Source of the DNA: Thiolapillus brandeum
GTDB taxonomy: Bacteria > Pseudomonadota > Gammaproteobacteria > Chromatiales > Chromatiaceae
Reading direction: 5' to 3'
Length of the DNA stretch: 64,000 nucleotides
Assembly: GCF_000828615.1 (NCBI RefSeq)
Contig: NZ_AP012273.1
Coordinates: 2,790,001 to 2,854,000, forward strand
Below are positions 40,359 through 48,560 of this stretch, in pieces. Within the stretch, counting starts at the first letter, position 1. Every line of letters starts with the position of its first letter. The notes below the pieces were generated by a model that saw only the letters and a list, made by a program, of their open reading frames with translations, did not search any database and had not been told where the DNA came from. The position numbers were made by a program, and so were the translations under genes.

Positions 40359-42332
40359 ATGGGGACAGGAGAACTTAAGGACCAATTGCAGGACTTTTCA
40401 CGCTGGAAGATCCGCCAGCTGCATACCATGGAGCAACTGGAAGGCTGGCTCAAACAACAAGGCCTGTTTACCTCCCAGGCACAACAAGCCATTCAGCATG
40501 CAAGCCTCACACTACGCCAGGACTACGTCACTGTAGCCATCGTAGGCGAGTTTTCCCGTGGCAAGACCGAACTGATCAATTCCCTTTTCTTTGGAGACCA
40601 TGCCTTCCGCCTGCTGCCCACGGATGCGGGTCGCACCACCATGTGCCCCACGGAAATATTCCAGGACAACCAGGAAGAACCCTACCTGCGCCTGCTGCCC
40701 ATAGAAACCCGCATGGAAGAAACCAGCCTCTATGACCTGCAGTCCCAACCGGAAAAATGGGAGCACATCCCCCTGAACATCGACGACAGCGAGGACATGT
40801 ACAACAAGCTGTTGAAGATCAAGGAAAACAAAATGGTGCCCCGGGATACCGCTGCCCAAATGGGTCTGGATGACCTGAATGAAGCAGACGATGATCTGGA
40901 ACGGTTGGTATCCATCCCGGCCTGGCGCCTGGCCCATCTCAACTACCGCCATCCCCTTCTGGCCCAGGGACTGAGGATTCTCGACACTCCCGGCCTCAAC
41001 GCCGTGAGCGCAGAACCGGAACTGACCTATGAGATACTGCCCAACGCCCAGGCGCGGCTGTTCGTCCTTGGCGCAGACACCGGCGTCACCAAATCCGACA
41101 TGGATATGTGGCAGCAACTCATACAGCAGCCCGGCACACGCAAGAAACTGGGCGCCATCGTAGTGCTCAACAAGACCGACACCTTGTGGGATGAGTTGCG
41201 CAGTGACGACGAAGTCAATTTGACCATCGAACGCCAGCGCCTGGAAGTGGCACAGACTCTGGAAGTCAAACACAAGCAGATTTTTGCCGTTTCCGCACAC
41301 AAGGGCCTGCTCGGACGTATCAAGAAGGACAAGTCACTTGAAGAACGCTCTGGTATTCCCAAGCTGGAGAAACATCTGGCAGAAACCCTGGTGCACAACC
41401 GCCAGGCACTGATCGTGGAACAGTCCACCGAACTGGTACACAACGCCCTGGACAATATCAAGGCTCTGGTGTCCTCACGCCTCAAGCGCATGAAGAAGCA
41501 GTCCCAGGAACTCAAGGACCTCAGCTCCAAGAGCGAAGCCGCCATCGACAAGCTGCTCAAGCAGGCCCAGGCGGACAAGGCCCGTTACCAGGCCAGTATC
41601 AACGCCTACAAGCAGTCCCGGGCGGACTTCACCACCCATGGAAAAATATTGCTGGATGCCCTGTCACCCCAGACCCTGCACCACATCATAGACAAGTCCA
41701 AGAATCATATGTCCGGCGCCTGGACTACCATTGGTCTGAAAGAGGCCATGCGCCAATTGTTTGATGACATCAACAGCCAGATGGAAATCGCTGCCAACCA
41801 GTCCCAGGAAATGCGCCGCCTGATCCGCACCATCTACCGCCGGTTCCAGACGCGTCATGGCATGAATCTCGGTGATCCACGCATGCTGTCCCTGATCAGC
41901 CATCAAGTCGAACTCAACATCATCTACCAGGAAGCTGAAATATTCCGCAAGAGCCCAAGAACCGCCCTTACGGAAAAACATTTCGCCATCAAGCGTTATT
42001 TTCACACCGTGGTACGGCGCGTGGAACTCACTTTCCGCAACGCCCATAACGATGCCAAAGACTGGTTGGAAACCGCTCTCGACCCCCTTACCGCCCAGGT
42101 ACATGAACATCGTGCCGTACTCTCGCAACAGCTGTCTGATCTCAAGCTCACAGGCCGCTCCCGTACTACAGTGCGTCAACGTTTGAGAGCCTTGAAGCAG
42201 GATACCGCACAGCAGAAAACCCAACTTGGCACCCTGCAAAAGGTCATCACGACTCTTGAAAGCCCTTTACCCGACAGGAATCAGATGGACGTTAGGAAAA
42301 CTCCGGAAGAAAAGATAAAGAAAACCGCCTGA
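40359..42332 (+). CDS. bacterial dynamin-like GTPase
   Basis: A 657-aa large GTPase. Motifs are the P-loop GEFSRGKT (G63-T70), the G3 motif DTPG near 209 and the G4 motif NKTD near 271. Long helical segments with coiled-coil character follow (about 360-430, LKRMKKQSQELKDLSSKSE, and again near 590-640). I see no transmembrane helix, so membrane contact, if any, would be peripheral or through a partner. Bacterial dynamin-like proteins remodel or protect membranes, and many occur as tandem pairs; this one is single. It is 171 bases after yggU and stands alone. Its cellular role cannot be read from sequence. Confidence 0.88.
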   Translation: MGTGELKDQLQDFSRWKIRQLHTMEQLEGWLKQQGLFTSQAQQAIQHASLTLRQDYVTVAIVGEFSRGKTELINSLFFGDHAFRLLPTDAGRTTMCPTEIFQDNQEEPYLRLLPIETRMEETSLYDLQSQPEKWEHIPLNIDDSEDMYNKLLKIKENKMVPRDTAAQMGLDDLNEADDDLERLVSIPAWRLAHLNYRHPLLAQGLRILDTPGLNAVSAEPELTYEILPNAQARLFVLGADTGVTKSDMDMWQQLIQQPGTRKKLGAIVVLNKTDTLWDELRSDDEVNLTIERQRLEVAQTLEVKHKQIFAVSAHKGLLGRIKKDKSLEERSGIPKLEKHLAETLVHNRQALIVEQSTELVHNALDNIKALVSSRLKRMKKQSQELKDLSSKSEAAIDKLLKQAQADKARYQASINAYKQSRADFTTHGKILLDALSPQTLHHIIDKSKNHMSGAWTTIGLKEAMRQLFDDINSQMEIAANQSQEMRRLIRTIYRRFQTRHGMNLGDPRMLSLISHQVELNIIYQEAEIFRKSPRTALTEKHFAIKRYFHTVVRRVELTFRNAHNDAKDWLETALDPLTAQVHEHRAVLSQQLSDLKLTGRSRTTVRQRLRALKQDTAQQKTQLGTLQKVITTLESPLPDRNQMDVRKTPEEKIKKTA

Positions 42333-42690
42333 TTCTCCCTATCTTTTGCTTCATCAGCAGAAAACCGCCAGTGTTCTATACTAAAGAATAGACGTTTATC
42401 CAAAAAGCCCGGCAAGTTTTTTGGTGATCTGCCGGTCATGTTGATGGAAGCATTGATTGTGCCCAAAGCACTCAGCCTTTAGATATTCCGGATGAAGCAG
42501 ATTGCGCCTGGCAGGTTTGAACACAAGGCAAAATCCGCAACCATAGAGTCGGCTATTGGTAACGACTGCAGGGATGCAGGAGGTAGAGCAATGCAGAGAG
42601 CAGTTGCCGAGAACTTCAACGCAGTTGTCAGACCTGCCAGGTACAGGATGCGGATTTGCAATCCCTTAAAAAAATACCGAGGAGAACATT
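42333..42690 (+). promoter_or_regulatory. long intergenic leader with crossing inverted repeats upstream of a DUF4426 gene
   Basis: The 358-base gap holds no convincing gene. CCTGGCAGGT (42507-42516) is the exact complement of ACCTGCCAGG (42632-42641). AAATCCGCA (42531-42539) is the exact complement of TGCGGATTT (42649-42657). The two helices cross each other, so they form a pseudoknot or two exclusive folds. Between them ACTGC (42565-42569) can pair with GCAGT (42600-42604). The 3' helix ends 33 bases before the DUF4426 start codon, and a good ribosome site GAGGAG follows. I could not match it to a known riboswitch class. Confidence 0.5.
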
Positions 42691-43137
42691 ATGCAAACAT
42701 TGAAACTTGTCTTTCTATCCCTGGCCACCCTGTTGCTGACCAGCAGCCTTGCCCAGGCAGAGAACAGCACCAGGACTGACGGCTATACCATTCACCACAA
42801 CGCCTTCCTGAGTACCGAACTTGCACCGGACATGGCCAGCCGCTACAACATCCGGCGCAGCCCAAACCGGGCGGTGATCAATATCAGCATCATCAGGAAC
42901 GTGCCAGGCACCACAGGCAAACCCGTTACCGCCAAGGTCAAGGTCGTGTCCCACAATCTGCGTGGCCAGGTGCGAAACATCCCGGTACGGGAGATCAAGG
43001 AACAGAATGCGGTTTATTACATTGGAGAGTTCCTGGTGGAAAACCAGGAATCCGTGACCTTTACTATCGAAGCGATACCCAGCGGTGAAAACAAGCCCCT
43101 GCAGGCTTCGCTGAAACAGCAGTTCTTCACCCGCTGA
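42691..43137 (+). CDS. exported DUF4426 protein
   Basis: A 148-aa protein with a signal peptide (KLVFLSLATLLLTSSLAQA, cut near residue 23 before ENST). The mature beta-rich part, with YTIHHNAFLSTELAP (about 32-46), RRSPNRAVINISI and VYYIGEFLVENQESVTF, corresponds to the DUF4426 family. In Pseudomonas a member lies a few genes from yggT-proC, so the neighbourhood is conserved. Function is unknown; the periplasmic location is inferred. The ribosome site GAGGAG is strong. It converges with the sulfite-exporter-like gene, and their 3' ends overlap by 11 bases. Confidence 0.85.
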   Translation: MQTLKLVFLSLATLLLTSSLAQAENSTRTDGYTIHHNAFLSTELAPDMASRYNIRRSPNRAVINISIIRNVPGTTGKPVTAKVKVVSHNLRGQVRNIPVREIKEQNAVYYIGEFLVENQESVTFTIEAIPSGENKPLQASLKQQFFTR

Positions 43138-43819
43138 TCAGATTGTCGGGGCGAAGCTGCAGCAGCATCATCAGACCAAAGACCATTACCAGGCCCCCGG
43201 CAATTTTTCGCGCCATGGGCTTGCGCAGGAACCCCCCCATCCACCCAGCCGCTGCTCCCATGAGCAGCAGATTGGGCAGGGTACCCAGGCCGAAAGCCCC
43301 CATGAGCAGTGCGCCATGCAGCACACCACCCGCTGACAGAGACCAGATCAACACACTGTACACCAGACCACAGGGCAACCAGCCCCAGACCATGCCCAGG
43401 AAAAACGCCTGAACAGGCGAACCTACGGGCAATAGTTTGCGTCCCAGGGGCTCGATACGCTTCCAGACAACGGACCCCGCCCTTTCGACCCGCGCCAGGC
43501 CCATCCACCAGCCGCCCAGATAGAGCCCCATCATGATCATGAACAATCCGGCTATCACGCTCAACACCTGCCGGGTAGCCTGCAATGGCCCCGCTTGGGC
43601 AAGGAGCAGGCCAAGACCACCGGCAACCATGCCCGCCACCATGTAGCTGACGATACGCCCCAGATTGTAAGCCAGTTGCAACCCCCAGAACCGGGGGCTG
43701 GCCGCATCCTGCCGGGGCAGGCCCAGGGTGAGAGCTCCCACAATACCACCGCACATGCCCAGACAATGCACACCCCCGAGCAAGCCCACGATGAATGCTG
43801 CCGGCAGATCCGTTTCCAC
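43127..43819 (-). CDS. sulfite exporter TauE/SafE-family-like membrane protein, GTG start
   Basis: A 230-aa polytopic membrane protein. The first helix ends in GGVHCLGMCGGIVGAL (about 15-30), the H-C-x-G-M-C-G-G motif typical of the cytochrome-oxidase-associated DsbD-like branch of this superfamily, often linked to copper or cytochrome c assembly. A second motif, WGWLPCGLVYSVL (about 144-156), has the partner cysteine. So the protein is more likely a metal or redox carrier than a sulfite exporter. The GTG start overlaps the TAG stop of the ampG-like gene by one base. Confidence 0.82.
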   Translation of the reverse strand: METDLPAAFIVGLLGGVHCLGMCGGIVGALTLGLPRQDAASPRFWGLQLAYNLGRIVSYMVAGMVAGGLGLLLAQAGPLQATRQVLSVIAGLFMIMMGLYLGGWWMGLARVERAGSVVWKRIEPLGRKLLPVGSPVQAFFLGMVWGWLPCGLVYSVLIWSLSAGGVLHGALLMGAFGLGTLPNLLLMGAAAGWMGGFLRKPMARKIAGGLVMVFGLMMLLQLRPDNLISG

Positions 43820-45144
43820 TATACCTCAGCCTCCTGCAACAGCCGTTGCTCCCGCTTCATCAGCACCAGAATGAGTAACACCGAAGGAATGCCCAGCGCT
43901 GCCGCATACACAAAGAAGAACGGATAGCTGGTGCCATCCACTACCAGGCCGGAAAAGCCCGCCACAAATTTTGCCAACAACAACATGATGGAACTGAACA
44001 GGGCGTACTGGGTAGCCGTGTATGCCTTGTTGGTCAGGGATGACAGGTAAGCGACAAAGGTCGTGGTGGCAATCCCGGCCGCCAGATTGTCCGCCCCCAC
44101 CACCAGGATCAGCCACAACAACCTGGCTTCCTGTGTGGCCAGCCAGGCAAACAGCAGATTGGTGAGTACCACCAGCACCGCCCCCAGCAGCAGCATGCGC
44201 ATCTTGCCATAGCGCATTACCAGTACCCCACCCACCAGCGCTCCCGCAATGGTCACGAACGGCCCCACGGTCTTGGTCACCAGTCCGATTTCAAGCTCGG
44301 TATAACCCATATCGATATAAAAAGGATTCGCCATCACACCCAGGGTGATATCGCTGATGCGGTACACCATGATGAATCCCAGTATGACAACGGCGAACAG
44401 TCCCTGCCGGACAAAAAACTCCCGGAAGGGATCCAGCACCGCCCCGATGAACCAGTGCTTCAGGCGCACCAGAACCGGCAACCCCCGATAGGCTGCTGCA
44501 CCTGAGGGTTGCGGATGATCCGGTTCCGCTATGATCATCACCATGACGGGGCCAATGAGCATGAAAGCCGCCATGAACAAGTAGGCAACCGGCCAGGAGT
44601 AATAGTAAGCCAGACTGAAGGCACCACCACCCGCAACGATCATGCCCAGGCGGTAGCCCAGCTGGTACGCACCCGCCATAGCGCCCTGATAATCTTCTTC
44701 AATGGCTTCGATACGCCAGGCATCGATGCTGATGTCCTGGGTAGCCGAGGAAAAGGCCGTGATCAATGCAAACAGCACCGTGGCCTGTAAATGCCCCACG
44801 GGATCACTGGACGCCATGCTTACCAAACCATAGATCACACCGATCTGTGCCAGGAGCATCCAGCCCCGGCGTTGTCCCAGGGCTTTGGTGAGCACCGGCA
44901 CCGGCGCCCGGTCGATAAGTGGTGACCAGAAGAATTTCAATCCGTAGGCCAGGGCCACCCAGCTGACAAAACCAATGGTCGTCTTGTCCACGCCTTCCAC
45001 CCGCAACCAGGCCGACAAAGTGCCGAATACCAGCAGTATGGGCAGACCAGCAGAGAATCCCAGGAACAGCATGGAGACGACCTTGGGATTGCGGTAGACC
45101 AGAAAAGATTCGGTCCAGCCATGCTGTTTACCGGCCGGGCTCAA
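43819..45144 (-). CDS. AmpG-like MFS transporter (muropeptide permease family), TTG start
   Basis: A polytopic carrier of about 441 aa with 12 or more membrane helices. SMLFLGFSAGLPILLVFGTLS near the start, SSATQDISIDAWRIE (about 135-149, here with AF before) and YRISDITLGVMANPFYIDMGY are close to AmpG, which imports anhydro-muropeptides for peptidoglycan recycling. The open frame extends to 45312 but this overlaps xthA. No ATG fits the frame, and the TTG at 45144 overlaps the xthA stop (TTGA), giving coupling and a sensible N-terminus. A CTG or later start is possible. Confidence 0.85.
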   Translation of the reverse strand: MSPAGKQHGWTESFLVYRNPKVVSMLFLGFSAGLPILLVFGTLSAWLRVEGVDKTTIGFVSWVALAYGLKFFWSPLIDRAPVPVLTKALGQRRGWMLLAQIGVIYGLVSMASSDPVGHLQATVLFALITAFSSATQDISIDAWRIEAIEEDYQGAMAGAYQLGYRLGMIVAGGGAFSLAYYYSWPVAYLFMAAFMLIGPVMVMIIAEPDHPQPSGAAAYRGLPVLVRLKHWFIGAVLDPFREFFVRQGLFAVVILGFIMVYRISDITLGVMANPFYIDMGYTELEIGLVTKTVGPFVTIAGALVGGVLVMRYGKMRMLLLGAVLVVLTNLLFAWLATQEARLLWLILVVGADNLAAGIATTTFVAYLSSLTNKAYTATQYALFSSIMLLLAKFVAGFSGLVVDGTSYPFFFVYAAALGIPSVLLILVLMKREQRLLQEAEV

Positions 45145-45926
45145 GATTCCATCCCGATGTCGTAATCCATGATCAAGGGCGCATGGTCGGAAAAACGCTT
45201 GCGCTTGTATATGGATGCGCTCAATACCTTGTCCTTCAGGCCTGGGGTGATCACCTGGTAGTCGATACGCCAGCCCACGTTCTTCTCCCAGGCCCGGCCA
45301 CGGTTGGACCACCAGGTGTACTGATCAGGCTCCTGGTTCACCACGCGGAAGGCATCCACGAAACCGGCCGGACCGAACAGCTCATCCATCCAGGCCCGCT
45401 CTTCGGGAAGAAAGCCGGAATTCTTCTGGTTGGAACGCCAGTTCTTCAGGTCGATAGCCTTGTGAGCGATATTCCAATCGCCACAAATAATGTATTCGCG
45501 GCCACCCTTGCGCAGCTCGATCAGGTAAGGCAACAGCTTTTTCATAACCCGGAACTTGATGGCCTGGCGTTCTTCACTATGGGAACCGGAAGGCATATAC
45601 AGGGATATCACACTCAGATTCTCGTACCTGGCTTCAATCCAACGCCCTTCCGCATCGAACCAGTCCCAGCCTATGCCCTGCACCACGGCATCCGGCTCTT
45701 TCCGGCAATAGATGCCGACCCCACTGTAACCCTTGCGCTCCGCAGGATGATAGAAGCAGTGAAAGCTCGGCGGCCAGAACTGGCGATCAGTGATCTGATC
45801 CGCCTGGGCCTTGAGCTCCTGCAGGCAGACCACGTCTGCCTTCTGCCGCCGGAGCCAATGATAGAAACCCTTGCGGGCCGCAGCCCGGATACCGTTGACA
45901 TTGATAGTGATGACACGCATGACCAC
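45141..45926 (-). CDS. xthA: exodeoxyribonuclease III family nuclease (Crc-related)
   Basis: A 261-aa endonuclease/exonuclease/phosphatase-fold protein. The catalytic residues are kept: E in LQELK (about 36-40), D and N in CGDWNIAH (about 152-159) and D-H in FSDHAPL near the end. Its nearest context is the Pseudomonas crc-pyrE pair, where Crc is the catalytically altered relative. Here the gene is also next to pyrE, but divergent and with an intact active site, so it should act in DNA repair. The start is a GTG at 45926 (8 bases from AGGAG) or the ATG at 45920. Confidence 0.92.
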   Translation of the reverse strand: MVMRVITINVNGIRAAARKGFYHWLRRQKADVVCLQELKAQADQITDRQFWPPSFHCFYHPAERKGYSGVGIYCRKEPDAVVQGIGWDWFDAEGRWIEARYENLSVISLYMPSGSHSEERQAIKFRVMKKLLPYLIELRKGGREYIICGDWNIAHKAIDLKNWRSNQKNSGFLPEERAWMDELFGPAGFVDAFRVVNQEPDQYTWWSNRGRAWEKNVGWRIDYQVITPGLKDKVLSASIYKRKRFSDHAPLIMDYDIGMES

Positions 45927-45979
45927 AGATTATACTCCTGATACCATGGCGCCATCATTTTCAAACCCCAGAGATCACC

Positions 45980-46624
45980 ATGCAGGAATACAAAAAAGAA
46001 TTTCTTGATTTCGCCCTGGATGTGGGCGTGCTGCGCTTTGGCGAGTTCACTCTCAAATCCGGTCGCATCAGCCCCTATTTCTTCAACGCAGGCCTGTTCA
46101 ACACAGGCGCCGCTCTGGCCCGCCTGGGCAGGTATTACGCCCAGGCCATCGCGGACGCCGACATCCGGTTTGACGTACTCTATGGGCCAGCCTACAAGGG
46201 CATCCCCCTGGCCGCTGTCACTGCTGCTGCCTTGTATGACCAGCATGGCCGCGATCTAGCCTATGCCTTCAACCGCAAAGAGGCCAAGGATCATGGAGAA
46301 GGCGGTGTTATCGTCGGGCATCCCCTGGAGGGAGATATACTCATCATCGACGATGTGATCTCCGCTGGCACCTCGGTGCGGGAATCCATGGATATCATCC
46401 AACAACAGGGGGCCAGGGCGGCAGGCGTAGTCATTGCCCTGGATCGGCAGGAAAAAGGCCAGGGAGAATTGTCCGCCATCCAGGAAGTCGAGCGCGACTA
46501 TGGCATTCCTGTGGCGAGTATCGTGAAACTGGAAGACCTGATCACCTACCTCGAGGACAAGGGAGACAACGACGAGCAGTTGGCCGCCGTAAGCGCCTAT
46601 CGGAAGCAATATGGTGTGAATTGA
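45980..46624 (+). CDS. pyrE: orotate phosphoribosyltransferase
   Basis: A 214-aa type I phosphoribosyltransferase converting orotate and PRPP to OMP. Motifs are [15 protein letters not shown] (about 25-39), [12 protein letters not shown] (about 70-81), the catalytic loop [16 protein letters not shown] (about 94-109) and the PRPP loop [17 protein letters not shown] (about 121-137). It lies 53 bases from the divergent nuclease gene, so the promoters share that space. The terminator at 46813-46844 lies nearly 190 bases downstream. Confidence 0.97.
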   Translation: MQEYKKEFLDFALDVGVLRFGEFTLKSGRISPYFFNAGLFNTGAALARLGRYYAQAIADADIRFDVLYGPAYKGIPLAAVTAAALYDQHGRDLAYAFNRKEAKDHGEGGVIVGHPLEGDILIIDDVISAGTSVRESMDIIQQQGARAAGVVIALDRQEKGQGELSAIQEVERDYGIPVASIVKLEDLITYLEDKGDNDEQLAAVSAYRKQYGVN

Positions 46625-46845
46625 ACCAACCCGCCAGCATATCGGGGCGTCTTGGCCAGATATCCATAAGAATATGGTAATTTAGTTGAGCCAGATCAAT
46701 ATGGTTTGATCAGGAAGGAGTAAACTGCCTCTCAAGGCATTGGAAACAATACCTTATGGGTAAATTAACGTTATCCAGAATGTTCTCACTCCTCCTGACT
46801 GTTGTCAGATTTAGCCCGCCGACTCCTTTACGGCGGGCTTTTTTA
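46625..46845 (+). ncRNA. candidate small RNA or long 3' UTR of pyrE ending in an intrinsic terminator
   Basis: The 188 bases after pyrE encode no protein I can support. The stretch includes the hairpin GATCAA-TATGG-TTGATC (about 46694-46710), a purine run AGGAAGGAG (46712-46720) without a following start codon, and the strong terminator AGCCCGCCG/CGGCGGGCT plus six T (46813-46844). Either pyrE has a long 3' UTR or a separate small RNA starts in the A+T-rich part near 46670. Evidence for a separate promoter is weak. Confidence 0.35.
46813..46844 (+). terminator. rho-independent terminator
   Basis: The 9-bp stem AGCCCGCCG (46813-46821) with CGGCGGGCT (46831-46839) and the run of T to 46844 is a textbook intrinsic terminator for rightward transcription from pyrE or a small RNA. 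Confidence 0.88.
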
Positions 46846-47062
46846 TGCCCAGGGACGGGCTGTATGCCGCGAGAGGCCAGGGAAGGCCGAAGCGGCGAAT
46901 GCCCAAGGATGGGCTGACCGAAAATCGCTCCTGCATTTTCGGCACTTCCGCCTTCCATGGCGGTCGTATGCCGCAAGAGGCCAGGGCACTGGAACCGTTC
47001 CCTTCCATTCCGGCATTTCCTCCATCCATGGAGCGGCGAATGCCCGGAGAACGGGTAAAGCA
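46845..47062. repeat. tandemly arranged dispersed repeat (GCCGCGAGAGGCCAGGG units)
   Basis: Two similar blocks are present. GTATGCCGCGAGAGGCCAGG (from 46862) recurs as GTATGCCGCAAGAGGCCAGG (from 46966). GCGGCGAATGCCCAAGGATG (from 46891) recurs in part as GCGGCGAATGCCCGGAGAA (from 47033). TGCCC-AGGGACGGGCT at 46846 and TGCCC-AAGGATGGGCT at 46900 repeat once more. Each unit folds as a hairpin via its GCCGC and GCGGC ends. One part (46915-46965) is shared with the fold-back element at 15642-15924. No coding function is evident. Confidence 0.65.
46915..46965 (+). repeat. copy 2 of the 51-bp double-hairpin repeat
   Basis: Stem CCGAAAAT (46918-46925) with ATTTTCGG (46935-46942) around the loop CGCTCCTGC, followed by CCGCCT-TCCA-TGGCGG. 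Relative to copy 1 at 15668-15718, both strands of the first stem have changed in step (TT to AA and AA to TT), which keeps the pairing. Confidence 0.7.
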
Positions 47063-47094
47063 GCTACGGATCGCCGACCATTCCCCCGAACCTC

Positions 47095-47574
47095 CTACAT
47101 GGGAAGGTTCCAATACACCCCGCCCGTGGAAACGATCACCGTGAGCAGTCCCAATACCAGGTTGAAAGTCACCAGCCGCCGTATACCCGCCAGGGCCTGC
47201 CCACCCGCTGGCCAGTTTTCAGCCGCCACCGCCTTTTTGAGGGCGGCGTAGGGGACGAAAAAGATGTAAAAGAACACCAGCATCATCACCAGTCCCATGC
47301 CAAACATCAGATGCACATGCAGGGCCAGACCACCCATGCCGCCATAGACACCGAAGATCATCCAGAAGCCACTTGCCAGAATCAACAGAATGCACAGCCA
47401 TACCCAGGGGAAGAACCGGCCAAACACGCCCCGCCACAAACGCAGCCTCAAGGGTGGCTCAAGGCTTTCCACGGCAGTCGGACGCAACACCATGTGCGCA
47501 AAGAACATACCTCCGACCCATATCACCACGGACAATACATGCAGGGGAATGGCGAAATTCATACCAAAATTCAT
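47095..47574 (-). CDS. CopD-family membrane protein
   Basis: A 159-aa integral membrane protein read from the ATG at 47574 (AAGG ribosome site about 9 bases before); the frame upstream to 48048 is antisense to the CoA-binding gene. There are four membrane helices: FAIPLHVLSVVIWVGGMFFAHM, WVWLCILLILASGFWMIFGVY, HLMFGMGLVMMLVFFYIFFVPY and VTFNLVLGLLTVIVSTGG. Conserved histidines in helices 1 and 3 and the size match the CopD domain (PF05425) seen in copper-resistance proteins and in short stand-alone membrane proteins. Copper transport is possible but not shown. It is divergent from the CoA-binding gene. Confidence 0.8.
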   Translation of the reverse strand: MNFGMNFAIPLHVLSVVIWVGGMFFAHMVLRPTAVESLEPPLRLRLWRGVFGRFFPWVWLCILLILASGFWMIFGVYGGMGGLALHVHLMFGMGLVMMLVFFYIFFVPYAALKKAVAAENWPAGGQALAGIRRLVTFNLVLGLLTVIVSTGGVYWNLPM

Positions 47575-47649
47575 GATCGAGTACCTTCGACAGTAAGTTT
47601 GGGAGTATTCTATCAAGTCGGCGACTATATTCTTTCCCGGAAAAATATC

Positions 47650-48027
47650 ATGAATCCAGCTGAGCATCATGTCGTGGTACTGGGCGCCACAGCGAAGCCC
47701 GACCGCTACGCCAACCAGGCCATCCGCCTCCTCAAGGGCAAGGGTTACCATCACATCACCCCGGTTCATCCCAAACTGGCGGTCAGCGAAGGGATCCCCG
47801 TCACCCACAAGCTGTCCCGGATCAATGATCCAGTGGACACCCTGACCCTGTACGTAGGACCAGCACGACTGGAACCCATGATTGGCGACATTCTGGACCT
47901 CAAACCCGGGCGGGTTATCTTCAACCCGGGTACTGAGTCGGCCAAACTCCAGCAGGCTCTGGATCAGGCCGCTATCCCCTGGGAAGAAGCCTGCACCCTG
48001 GTGCTGCTGCGTACCGGCCAGTTTTGA
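47650..48027 (+). CDS. CoA-binding domain protein (YccU-like)
   Basis: A 125-aa soluble Rossmann protein starting at the ATG at 47650; the longer frame from 47311 overlaps the divergent CopD-like gene. HVVVLGATAKPDRYANQAI (about 7-25), HITPVHPKLAVSEGIPVTH (about 34-52) and PGRVIFNPGTES (about 85-96) resemble the succinyl-CoA synthetase alpha CoA-binding fold of PF13380. No reaction is known. The greB TTG start follows 4 bases after the stop. Confidence 0.82.
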   Translation: MNPAEHHVVVLGATAKPDRYANQAIRLLKGKGYHHITPVHPKLAVSEGIPVTHKLSRINDPVDTLTLYVGPARLEPMIGDILDLKPGRVIFNPGTESAKLQQALDQAAIPWEEACTLVLLRTGQF

Positions 48028-48031
48028 CACC

Positions 48032-48547
48032 TTGAAGGCCAGGCCCACAAAGAAATCCCCTTATATCACCCGCGAGGGCCATGAAGCCCTGCGCCGGGAG
48101 GAAGCCGAATTGTGGAAAAAACGCCGCCGGGTGGTAAAAATCCTGGCGGCGGCAGCCGCAGAAGGTGATCGCTCGGAGAATGCCGAGTACCAATATCGCA
48201 AGAAACAGCTGCGGGAAATGGACAGGCGCATCCGCTACCTGCAGAAACGCATCCCGGAATTGAAGGTGGTCACCCAGGCACCCGGTACTCCAGACAAGGT
48301 ATTCTTCGGAGCCTGGATCACTCTGGCTGCCCCGGATGGGGATGAATTCACCTACCGCATCGTGGGCGCCGACGAATTCAACCCCGCAGACAACTGGATC
48401 AGCGTGGATTCCCCCATGGCCAGGGCCTTGCTGGGAAAATCGGTGGAAGATGAGGTGCTGGTACAGACCCCCACGGGCCAGAGGGAACTTCTTATTCTGG
48501 AAGTCGCTTACACCCCGCCCCGGAAACCAACCCGCAGTACCGATTGA
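48032..48547 (+). CDS. greB: transcription elongation factor GreB, TTG start
   Basis: A 171-aa Gre factor rescuing backtracked RNA polymerase by stimulating transcript cleavage. YITREGHEALRREEAELW, then the coiled-coil tip AEGDRSENAEYQYRKKQLRE with the acidic residues needed for cleavage, RRIRYLQKR, KVFFGAWITL and SVDSPMARALLGKSVEDEV align with E. coli GreB (158 aa). The frame opens at 47882 but that part overlaps the CoA-binding gene. The TTG at 48032 gives the natural N-terminus. Confidence 0.92.
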   Translation: MKARPTKKSPYITREGHEALRREEAELWKKRRRVVKILAAAAAEGDRSENAEYQYRKKQLREMDRRIRYLQKRIPELKVVTQAPGTPDKVFFGAWITLAAPDGDEFTYRIVGADEFNPADNWISVDSPMARALLGKSVEDEVLVQTPTGQRELLILEVAYTPPRKPTRSTD

Positions 48548-48560
48548 GGAATGGCAGGGT

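Noticed and set aside
42500-42660. c-di-GMP (GEMM) riboswitch before the DUF4426 gene
   Set aside because: A GGCAAA stretch and GGTAG are present, but the remaining conserved blocks are missing or in the wrong order.
42492-42779. A 95-codon open frame within the DUF4426 leader
   Set aside because: It overlaps the DUF4426 start in another frame, has no ribosome site and covers the paired repeats, so it is not supported as a gene.
43127-43819. Genuine sulfite exporter function for the TauE/SafE-like protein
   Set aside because: The H-C-x-G-M-C-G-G motif points to the metal/redox-linked branch rather than sulfite export, despite the sulfur-oxidizer context.
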